Of a stretch of DNA of 21,424 nt, positions 1-6,536 are shown one piece after another. The stretch is from Bacteriovoracaceae bacterium. Its GTDB lineage: Bacteria > Bdellovibrionota > Bacteriovoracia > Bacteriovoracales > Bacteriovoracaceae. A program made the position numbers and the translations under genes. Numbering within the stretch: the first letter of the stretch is position 1; each line of letters opens with the position of its first letter. The DNA lies in NCBI GenBank assembly GCA_023151145.1, contig JAKLJM010000008.1, positions 1 to 21,424 on the forward strand, written 5' to 3'. The notes under the pieces are model-generated. The model was given only the letters and a program-made list of their open reading frames with translations. It was not told the origin of the DNA and ran no database searches.

Positions 1-735
1 ACATTAAAATCTCAATTTTTACCTGATGCCTACATCACACTAAATGGTTGCAATGCTGGATACACTATCGCTCCAGAATTAAGTGAACTTTTAGAAGTTC
101 CAGTTTCTGGCGCACTTACTGGATCATTATTTGAACGCATCGAAAGTGATGGCAAATGGTACAAAGAAAGTGATCGTGACCCAAATAACTACGTGCTTAA
201 AAACGATTTTAGCTTCAACGACAGTTTATCTTGCTCACTTGGACTTTGCTGGAGAATGAAGCCCTCTCGCCATAGCTATTATGGATATTGGGGACAATTC
301 ACAGAGGGGCTTAGTTTTTATAAATTTTTCTGCGCTTTTAATGATGAAAAAAAGTGTTTAAAAGGTATGGCAAACTCACTTTTAACACTTCCGTCACTAA
401 CATCTTTAACGGCAAAACCCACCAAAGAAAAATATGAACAAGTAGTTTTTGATTGGCTTTGTAGTACAGGTAAAGATCGCGATTACTTTAATAAATGTGT
501 TACTGGAATTAAAAATGCTATTTCAAAAGGAAGTGAATACTTCCCGAGTCACCCAAAACAAGAATTAAACTGTAACTTTAAGACTTGTAATGCCAAAGTT
601 GTTTGTAAACAAAAGAAACTTTTTGGAGATGGCCCTAAAGGCGGAAGTTGCAAACTTGAAGCAAATACTGAAGGTGCTGGACACTCTACAGTCAGAGAAT
701 ACAAAGCATTTATGCGCGCTTTTGAATTAATCTAA
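1..735 (+). CDS. C-terminal part of an unrecognised cysteine-rich protein, possibly caspase/CHAT-like
   Basis: The reading frame is open from base 1, so the start lies before the window and 244 residues are visible, ending in TAA at 733-735. An ATG-like start further in would not be real, because coding potential continues upstream of it. I do not recognise the family with certainty. Near the visible N-terminus, around residues 12-36, a beta-strand-like stretch ends in NGCNAGY and is followed by VPVSGALTGSLFE. This arrangement resembles the strand, catalytic Cys and following strand of caspase-fold/CHAT peptidases (typically ACxTG then GA...SLW). That is resemblance only; no catalytic His is visible because the upstream part is missing. 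At least eleven cysteines are present in the visible part, which suggests a disulfide-bonded protein outside the cytoplasm. It converges on dnaJ and shares a terminator with it. Confidence 0.7.
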   Translation, partial: TLKSQFLPDAYITLNGCNAGYTIAPELSELLEVPVSGALTGSLFERIESDGKWYKESDRDPNNYVLKNDFSFNDSLSCSLGLCWRMKPSRHSYYGYWGQFTEGLSFYKFFCAFNDEKKCLKGMANSLLTLPSLTSLTAKPTKEKYEQVVFDWLCSTGKDRDYFNKCVTGIKNAISKGSEYFPSHPKQELNCNFKTCNAKVVCKQKKLFGDGPKGGSCKLEANTEGAGHSTVREYKAFMRAFELI

Positions 736-778
736 ATAAGTGATCCTCGCGGCATTCACCGCGAGGATCACTTATTTT
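734..778. terminator. bidirectional intrinsic terminator shared by two convergent genes
   Basis: A perfect 19-bp inverted repeat (734-752 pairs with 759-777) encloses a 6-base loop, cattca. The arms start with A-rich and end with T-rich ends, so a U-run forms in either direction. The hairpin begins inside the TAA of the upstream + gene (733-735) and ends in the stop codon of dnaJ (777-779 on the minus strand). It therefore fills the whole gap between the two convergent genes. Confidence 0.9.
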
Positions 779-1913
779 ACTGGAAAAGATCTTTTACTTT
801 ATCAAAAAATCCACGGCTCATAGGATTTGAATTTGAATCAATATCTTGTAATTGTTTGAACAGATCTTTTTGTTCAGATGAAAGCTTGGTTGGCGTTTCA
901 ACATGAATGGTTACAATCTGATCTCCCTGTCCATAAGAACCTAGACGATTCATTCCTTTTCCTTTTAAGCGCATCTTAATTCCCGATTGCGTTCCCGCCG
1001 GGATTTTCATTTGAACTTTTCCTTGCAGGGTTGGTACTTCTATATCATCACCGAGTGCCGCTTGAGAAAATGAAATTGGAACAGTACAAAGGACATCAAA
1101 ACCATCGCGTTCAAAAATATCATGTTTTTTAATTCTGATCATGACATAAAGATCACCATTCGGTCCGCCGTTGGCTCCAGCATCGCCTTCGCCAGACAAC
1201 TTTAATCTTTGACCTTCATCAATTCCCGCTGGGATTTTTACGAGAAGATCAACTGATTTACGTTTACGACCTTGTCCATTACAAGTTCCACATGGATCTT
1301 TGATCATCTGACCTGTGCCGTGACATTTAGGACAGCTAGAAGAAACTGTAAAAAATCCTTGCTGACGTCTTACTTCTCCGTGTCCGTGACAATAATCACA
1401 TGTCTGAGGAGTAGAGCCCGCTTTTGCTCCTGATCCATTACAAGTATCACATGTAACGTTTTTAGTTATAGAGATTGTTTTCTCTGCCCCAAAAGCTGCT
1501 TCAGTGAAATCTACATCTAAAGTCATTTGTAGATCATCACCAGGACGCCCTTGCGATCTTCTACCACCACGGCGTCTACCACCTTGGCCTCCTAAGAAGT
1601 CTCCAAAGATATCACCAAAAATATCACCTAAGTCTTGGAAGTCTCCATTGAATCCACCACCTTGGAATCCACCGCCTCCAGAACCATCAACACCGGCATG
1701 ACCAAATTGATCGTAGCGTGCTTTTTTCTGGTCATCTAAAAGTACTTCTGCGGCTTCCGAAGCTTCTTTAAACTTTGCTTCCGCTTCTGCATTTCCAGGA
1801 TTTTTGTCCGGGTGAAATTGCATTGCTAATTTTCTATAGGCCTTTTTTATTTCATCTTTACTAGAAGTTTTAGTTACACCCAAGACTTCATAGTAATCTC
1901 TTTTCGTACTCAT
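777..1913 (-). CDS. dnaJ: DnaJ (Hsp40), type I co-chaperone
   Basis: Cytoplasmic J-protein that delivers unfolded clients to DnaK and stimulates its ATPase. From the ATG at 1913 the protein has 378 residues, normal for the family. In order: J domain (about 1-70) with the HPD motif at residues 34-36; Gly/Phe-rich linker (about 75-125); zinc-finger region with four CxxCxGxG-type repeats (CDTCNGSG, CDYCHGHG, CPKCHGTG, CGTCNGQG); then the C-terminal substrate-binding domains. All four repeats place this in type I rather than CbpA-like. The frame extends to a TTG at 1943, but homology starts at MSTKRDYYEVLG, so ATG 1913 is preferred; that earlier TTG also lies at the edge of the terminator hairpin. 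The gene is third after grpE and dnaK, separated from dnaK by a terminator-like hairpin. Confidence 0.97.
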   Translation of the reverse strand: MSTKRDYYEVLGVTKTSSKDEIKKAYRKLAMQFHPDKNPGNAEAEAKFKEASEAAEVLLDDQKKARYDQFGHAGVDGSGGGGFQGGGFNGDFQDLGDIFGDIFGDFLGGQGGRRRGGRRSQGRPGDDLQMTLDVDFTEAAFGAEKTISITKNVTCDTCNGSGAKAGSTPQTCDYCHGHGEVRRQQGFFTVSSSCPKCHGTGQMIKDPCGTCNGQGRKRKSVDLLVKIPAGIDEGQRLKLSGEGDAGANGGPNGDLYVMIRIKKHDIFERDGFDVLCTVPISFSQAALGDDIEVPTLQGKVQMKIPAGTQSGIKMRLKGKGMNRLGSYGQGDQIVTIHVETPTKLSSEQKDLFKQLQDIDSNSNPMSRGFFDKVKDLFQ

Positions 1914-1940
1914 GAATTGATACCCTATGGTTGTTTTTAA

Positions 1941-1971
1941 CAAAAAGGTCCCTCGCTACGGAGAGACCTTT
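1941..1971 (-). terminator. intrinsic terminator between dnaK and dnaJ
   Basis: On the minus strand an 11-bp stem (bases 1971-1961 pairing with 1954-1944, one G-U wobble) with a 6-base loop is followed by a run of five T (1946-1942). It lies downstream of the dnaK stop (2006) and only about 28 bases before the dnaJ start (1913). This is a good Rho-independent terminator by shape. It probably acts as a partial terminator, since no obvious separate dnaJ promoter fits between it and the dnaJ start. Confidence 0.8.
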
Positions 1972-2005
1972 ATTACTTTCTTAAAGAACTGAACAAATCC
2001 CTTAA

Positions 2006-3919
2006 TTAAACTTCTTTGTAATCAGCGTCTACAACACCATCGTCATTTTTCTTTGCACCAGCATCTGCACCTGCAGTGTTTTGAGCTTCAGGGCCTGCGC
2101 CTTCAGCTGCTCCACCTTGTTGATACATTTCTGTAGCAACTTTATGAGAAGCATTTTGTAATCTTTCAAGTGCTGCTTTTAATTCATCAGCAGATTCACT
2201 GTTAAGTTTTGCTTTCGCTTCAGTAAGAGCAGCTTCAACTTCTGATTTAGATTGAGCAGAAATTTTACCTTCGCCTTCTTTAAGTGCTTTTTCTGTAGCG
2301 AAGATCATAGAGTCTAAGTTATTTTTAGCATCTACAACTTCACGACGAGCTTGATCGGCTGCACGGTTAGCTTCAGCATCTTTTACCATTCTTTGAATTT
2401 CTTCTTCCGTTAAGCCCGATCCACCAGTGATTCTGATATCCTGAGATTTTCCAGTCGCTTTATCCAGAGCTGAAACGTGAACAATCCCGTTTGCATCAAT
2501 ATCAAAAGTTACTTCTACCTGAGGAATACCACGTGGTGCTGGAGCAATTCCCGTTAGGTCAAATTTTCCAAGAGTTTTATTATCTTTAGAAAATTCTCTC
2601 TCTCCTTGTAGTACGTGAATCGAAACTGCTGGTTGATTATCAACTGCAGTCGAGAACACTTGAGATTTTTTCGAAGGAATCGTTGTGTTCTTTTCGATGA
2701 TTTTAGTAAATACACCACCAAGAGTTTCGATACCAAGTGAAAGTGGAGTTACATCTAGTAGAAGAACGTCTTTAACATCTCCTGCAAGTACACCACCTTG
2801 AATCGCAGCCCCTGCTGCTACTACTTCATCTGGGTTAACACCTTTTGAAGGCTCTTTACCAAAGATTTGTTTCACTTTTTCAACAATAGCTGGAATTCTT
2901 GTTGAACCACCAACTAAAACGACTTCATGAATTTCAGCTTTTGATAACCCTGAATCTTTAATACATGTTTCACATGGAGATACTAATCCATCAATATACT
3001 TTGCAATCAACTGCTCAAATTTTCCACGAGTAAGTGGTAAGTTTAAGTGCTTAGGTCCAGTAGCATCAGCCGTAATGAACGGAAGATTAATATCAGTTTG
3101 AGTTACGTTTGATAGCTCATGTTTTGCTTTTTCTGCAGCTTCTTTAAGACGCTGAAGAGCCATTGTATCGTTTCTTAGATCGATATTATTTTCTTTTTTA
3201 AATTCATCGGCCATCCAGTTAATGATTTCCTCGTCGAAGTTTTCACCACCTAAGAACGTATCACCGTTAGTCGCTTTTACTTCGAATACACCATCAGATG
3301 TAATTTCAAGAATTGAAATATCGAACGTACCACCACCTAAGTCGAATACCGCGATATTTTTATCTTTCTTTGTGTCCATTCCGTAAGCAAGGGCTGCTGC
3401 CGTTGGCTCGTTGATAATACGTTTTACGTCAAGACCAGCGATACGACCTGCATCTTTTGTTGCTTGTCTTTGAGCATCGTTAAAGTAAGCAGGAACTGTA
3501 ATAACTGCTTCAGTAACAGGTTGCCCTAAATAATCTTCAGCTGCTTTTTTTAGTTTTTCTAAAACTTTTGCCGAAATTTCAGCAGGAGCCATTTCTTTTC
3601 CATCTACTTTTACCCAAGCATCACCATTTTTATTGGCCATGATTTCGAAAGGAGCTACGTGAGAAAGATTTTCTGCTTCTTTATCTGTTTTCTTTCTACC
3701 AATTAATCTTTTGATACCAAAAAGAGTTTTCTTTGGATTTGTTACTGCTTGTCTTTTAGCAACCTGACCAACTAAGACTTCTCCATTGTTTGAGTATCCA
3801 ATGATTGAAGGAGTTGTATTGTGCCCTTCTTGGTTAGCAATAATTTTGTATGTTCCGTTTTCCATAACGGCTACACATGAGTTTGTTGTTCCTAAGTCGA
3901 TACCAATAATTTTTCCCAT
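2006..3919 (-). CDS. dnaK: DnaK (Hsp70) molecular chaperone
   Basis: ATP-dependent cytoplasmic chaperone that binds extended hydrophobic peptides in cycles controlled by DnaJ and GrpE. The 637-residue length is standard. The N-terminal nucleotide-binding domain starts MGKIIGIDLGTTNSCVAV and contains the second phosphate motif DLGGGTFDISIL and the adenosine motif GGSTRIPA. The beta-sandwich substrate-binding domain follows (FDIDANGIVHVSALD), then the helical lid and a Gly/Ala-rich acidic tail ending DADYKEV, as in many bacterial DnaKs. The ATG at 3919 has a strong ribosome binding site (AAGGAG at 3931-3926). The gap to grpE is only 37 bases, so the two are cotranscribed; a terminator follows the gene before dnaJ. 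No motif is missing. Confidence 0.98.
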   Translation of the reverse strand: MGKIIGIDLGTTNSCVAVMENGTYKIIANQEGHNTTPSIIGYSNNGEVLVGQVAKRQAVTNPKKTLFGIKRLIGRKKTDKEAENLSHVAPFEIMANKNGDAWVKVDGKEMAPAEISAKVLEKLKKAAEDYLGQPVTEAVITVPAYFNDAQRQATKDAGRIAGLDVKRIINEPTAAALAYGMDTKKDKNIAVFDLGGGTFDISILEITSDGVFEVKATNGDTFLGGENFDEEIINWMADEFKKENNIDLRNDTMALQRLKEAAEKAKHELSNVTQTDINLPFITADATGPKHLNLPLTRGKFEQLIAKYIDGLVSPCETCIKDSGLSKAEIHEVVLVGGSTRIPAIVEKVKQIFGKEPSKGVNPDEVVAAGAAIQGGVLAGDVKDVLLLDVTPLSLGIETLGGVFTKIIEKNTTIPSKKSQVFSTAVDNQPAVSIHVLQGEREFSKDNKTLGKFDLTGIAPAPRGIPQVEVTFDIDANGIVHVSALDKATGKSQDIRITGGSGLTEEEIQRMVKDAEANRAADQARREVVDAKNNLDSMIFATEKALKEGEGKISAQSKSEVEAALTEAKAKLNSESADELKAALERLQNASHKVATEMYQQGGAAEGAGPEAQNTAGADAGAKKNDDGVVDADYKEV

Positions 3920-3956
3920 ACAATTCTCCTTTATTTATTTTCGTTCTTTTTCTGTT

Positions 3957-4499
3957 CTAGTTTTTAGCGATCACAACTTTTGAAGCCCTAATCACTCTCC
4001 CATTTAAGATGTAACCTTTTTGGAATTCCGCAATGATCTCTTCATCTTTTTTTTCTGGGTCAGCTTTTTGGCTCATGGCTTCGTGAAAATTCGGATCAAA
4101 TTGTTTCCCAACTGCTTCGATCGGAGATAGGCCATTTTGCTTTAATACATCGAGGAATTGATTTCTTACCATATCAATACCAATCGTAATGTTTTTCATT
4201 TTTTCGTCTTGGTCAGCTTTGAGAGCATTAACTGTAAGATCAAAATTATCAAGTACCGAAACTAATGATTCTAAAATTTTTGTAGAACCATACTTGATCG
4301 TATCTTCTTTTTCTTTTTGAAAACGTCTTCTCATATTTTCGATTTCAGCAGCTAAATAATAGTATTTCGCCTTGAAATCTTCTTCTTCTTGCTTTGGAAT
4401 TTGGTGAGTGATCACTTCTTCTTCAATAACATCTTTTGCTTCGCTGTCTTTTGCGATGATTTCTTCATTTACTACTTCTGTATTCTCAGTATTCGCCAT
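3957..4499 (-). CDS. grpE: GrpE nucleotide exchange factor
   Basis: Releases ADP from DnaK and acts as the thermosensor of the DnaK cycle. From ATG 4499 the product has 180 residues: an acidic disordered N-terminus (about 1-38), a long coiled-coil region (about 38-95) that mediates dimerisation, and the C-terminal beta-wing domain with the family signature FDPNFHEAM and GYILNGRVIRASKVVIAKN. The frame extends to an ATG at 4541, but that start has no ribosome binding site and falls within the predicted promoter. The ATG at 4499 has AGGA about 9 bases upstream and begins a typical MANTE-type N-terminus. First gene of the grpE-dnaK-dnaJ cluster; no hrcA precedes it. Confidence 0.95.
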   Translation of the reverse strand: MANTENTEVVNEEIIAKDSEAKDVIEEEVITHQIPKQEEEDFKAKYYYLAAEIENMRRRFQKEKEDTIKYGSTKILESLVSVLDNFDLTVNALKADQDEKMKNITIGIDMVRNQFLDVLKQNGLSPIEAVGKQFDPNFHEAMSQKADPEKKDEEIIAEFQKGYILNGRVIRASKVVIAKN

Positions 4500-4540
4500 G
4501 TCTTCATCCTCAATCAATTTACTACAATGTTTTACGACCA

Positions 4541-4570
4541 TAAGATGGTATAGACTTCGCGAGTGTCAAT
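4541..4570 (-). promoter_or_regulatory. candidate heat-shock (sigma32-like) promoter of grpE-dnaK
   Basis: Reading the minus strand, TTGACA (4569-4564) is followed after 13 bases by TACCATCT (4550-4543). The sigma32 pattern is CTTGAA, 13-15 bases, CCCCATNT: the second element matches at the CCAT and final T positions and the spacing is right. A sigma70 reading with a 17-base spacer gives a poor -10. Transcription would begin just before the 4541 ATG and about 35 bases ahead of the chosen grpE start. No CIRCE inverted repeat was found. Confidence 0.45.
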
Positions 4571-4625
4571 GTTTAGACTTGAAAAAAACTTGACATTATT
4601 TTTATGCAAATTCAAAGAGTTACCT

Positions 4626-5336
4626 GTGACAAATCGCAAAGAAAAAGCAACTTTATCAATTAATTTTCCACTTCATCTAAAGAAACTTAGTAGTATCATT
4701 CTTTTTGCTGCAATTAGTCTTACGCTGGCCTCTGACAATAATACCGCCACGAGCTTTGTTTTACCTAAGATTACCGAGAGTAAACGAGGGCCAAGCTGGC
4801 AAGAGAGCTGGTCACAAAAAATTTTTCAAGAAATTATCACAGAAAAAGATCACCCTTTAATTACGACAACAATTCACTCTGATGATTTGAAAACTTTTTC
4901 ATGTTCAAATTTTAATGAATTAGCTGCTGAACAAAAAGCCGCTTTCTGGATTGTTTTTTTCTCAGCCCTGACAAAAGCAGAGTCTTCATTTAATCCCAAG
5001 GCCAGATCAAAAGCCCCGAAGGGAGGACATGGTAATTATGGATTACTTCAGCTCTCAAAAAGAACTGCACGTGATTTTTGTCAATTAGATGAAACAGAAG
5101 AAAATGGATTCTATTCTGCTGAAAACAATTTAATTTGTGGAGTAAAGCTCTTGAGTTATCAAATTCAGGGTGCTCCTAATAAAAAAGGGAAACTTGTTCG
5201 CGCCAAAGCTAAGGGACGAATTTTCACTTCGCCTATTTTTTTCTGGGGCCCACTAAGGGCCAAGGATTTTAAAGGAAAAAAAAGACTAATGACTTGGTTC
5301 AATCAACAAAAAGATCAATTGCCTTTTTGTAGTTAG
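4626..5336 (+). CDS. exported lytic transglycosylase (SLT-like domain)
   Basis: Predicted to cleave the MurNAc-GlcNAc bond of peptidoglycan in the periplasm. A basic N-terminus of about 20 residues is followed by a hydrophobic segment (LSSIILFAAISLTLA) and a plausible cleavage site near LAS-D, giving a Sec signal peptide. The core has the SLT layout: catalytic Glu in TKAESSFNP (E119), then GNYGLLQLS (139-144), equivalent to the GLMQI motif, then a helix NLICGVKLLSYQ matching the end of the SLT fold. I chose the GTG at 4626 (236 aa) because AAAGAG lies about 7 bases upstream and it gives a compact signal peptide; the frame extends upstream to 4563. Divergent from grpE and overlapping hemW by 4 bases at the stop codons. 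Short for a transglycosylase; substrate is inferred. Confidence 0.75.
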   Translation: MTNRKEKATLSINFPLHLKKLSSIILFAAISLTLASDNNTATSFVLPKITESKRGPSWQESWSQKIFQEIITEKDHPLITTTIHSDDLKTFSCSNFNELAAEQKAAFWIVFFSALTKAESSFNPKARSKAPKGGHGNYGLLQLSKRTARDFCQLDETEENGFYSAENNLICGVKLLSYQIQGAPNKKGKLVRAKAKGRIFTSPIFFWGPLRAKDFKGKKRLMTWFNQQKDQLPFCS

Positions 5337-6457
5337 ACTAAATCTTTCTTGAAAAGATCATCCATTAAAGAATCCATAATGAGAAATCCTTTGGAATTCA
5401 AAATGACGGGATTTCTACTTTGTAGATAGCCCATAGTTTCCCATTTTTGAATGAGGTTTTGCCAAGCTTGGATTTTTTCAGCTGTTAACGTTGTAAAATA
5501 TTGATCAGTATCTAAGCCTTTGAAGCAACGTAAGTTCAAATAGATTTTTTCAAACTCCATTTCACTCTCGGTTAATACCTCTTCTTCAAATTCGTATTTG
5601 TAAGGTTTCCATTTATAGCGTAACTTTTGTTCTTTTAAAAATCCCGTTGCTGATGGACCAAGCGCTGCAACCGTTTCGGCATCCCAGTAACGGAGATTGT
5701 GCTTAGATTCAAAACCGGGTTTAGAGAAATTTGAAACTTCGTAATGAACATAGCCATTTTTTTCCAAGTAATCTGCCACTTTTAAATATTCTGCTTCAAT
5801 CCATTCATCATCAGGCATATGGTCCTTATGAATGTAATTGCTTTTAATCGTGAGAATATAAAGTGAAAGATGTTTTGGTTGATATTTTAAAATTTCTTCT
5901 AACTCAGCAATAACATCTCGTTTATACTCACGCGAAAATGGTAACCCGAGCATAAAATCTACTGAAAAATTTAACTCATGCTCATTGAAATAATTTAATG
6001 TTTCATGAACATGATTAAGATCGTGATAACGATCAAGCACTTTTAAAAATTTTTCATTTAAAGATTGAATTCCTAAGCTAAAGCGATTCATTCCGAACGC
6101 CCGAAATGCATCAAGTCCAGCGCGCGTCCATCCTCCAGGATTAACTTCTAAAGTAGCTTCACAGTCTTTTGCTAATTTCCAATTATGATTTTCGAAAAAA
6201 TCTTTTAGCGCCAGAGCTCCAGTTGTCGACCATAAGGAAGGTGTTCCTCCTCCGATATAAAAAGTCTCAAAAGGCACATATTCGTAACTATACTTTTGCA
6301 ACATTTGAGAATGTACTTGATTGCATTGCTCAAGATAGTGAGCAAAATTTTGAAAGTCTGTGTCTTTGTTTTGTGGAACAGATTTAAAAAAATCACAGTA
6401 GTTGCACAAATGAGCACAAAAAGGAAAATGTAAATAAAGCGATTTGATTGTTGGCAT
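5333..6457 (-). CDS. hemW: HemW, radical SAM heme chaperone (coproporphyrinogen oxidase-like)
   Basis: Radical SAM protein of the HemN/HemW group. The [4Fe-4S] cluster motif CxxxCxxC is at C14, C18 and C21 (CAHLCNYC), followed by DFFKS. The fourth Cys that HemN carries right after the motif is absent, and the 374-residue length fits HemW rather than oxygen-independent coproporphyrinogen oxidase. GGGTPS (69-74) and GIQSLNEKFLKVLDR are the SAM-binding and HemW-type motifs. The family is known to bind heme and pass it to target proteins; many genomes mislabel it as hemN. Start ATG 6457 lies immediately before the Cys motif as expected, but no good ribosome binding site is visible. It converges on the transglycosylase gene (4-base overlap) and diverges from the M16 protease gene. 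Confidence 0.9.
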   Translation of the reverse strand: MPTIKSLYLHFPFCAHLCNYCDFFKSVPQNKDTDFQNFAHYLEQCNQVHSQMLQKYSYEYVPFETFYIGGGTPSLWSTTGALALKDFFENHNWKLAKDCEATLEVNPGGWTRAGLDAFRAFGMNRFSLGIQSLNEKFLKVLDRYHDLNHVHETLNYFNEHELNFSVDFMLGLPFSREYKRDVIAELEEILKYQPKHLSLYILTIKSNYIHKDHMPDDEWIEAEYLKVADYLEKNGYVHYEVSNFSKPGFESKHNLRYWDAETVAALGPSATGFLKEQKLRYKWKPYKYEFEEEVLTESEMEFEKIYLNLRCFKGLDTDQYFTTLTAEKIQAWQNLIQKWETMGYLQSRNPVILNSKGFLIMDSLMDDLFKKDLV

Positions 6458-6536
6458 AACTTATTTTCGCACCTTTCTTGGGATTAGAGTTATACTATAA
6501 GTCATTCGATAAGAAACTATTAAGATAGAGGACTTC

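Noticed and set aside
1504..1701. Open frame opposite the Gly-rich part of dnaJ
   Set aside because: It is a low-complexity Pro/Lys/Ser-rich shadow of the G/F linker on the other strand with no ribosome binding site.
4561..4569. Half of a CIRCE (HrcA) operator upstream of grpE
   Set aside because: TTGACACTC on the minus strand resembles the TTAGCACTC half, but no matching GAGTGCTAA half lies nine bases further on.
5333..6457. Oxygen-independent coproporphyrinogen III oxidase HemN
   Set aside because: The protein is too short and lacks the fourth Cys after CxxxCxxC, so HemW fits better.
6491..6496. TATACT as a -10 element for the M16 protease gene
   Set aside because: No -35-like hexamer lies 16-18 bases upstream, and such A/T hexamers are common here by chance.
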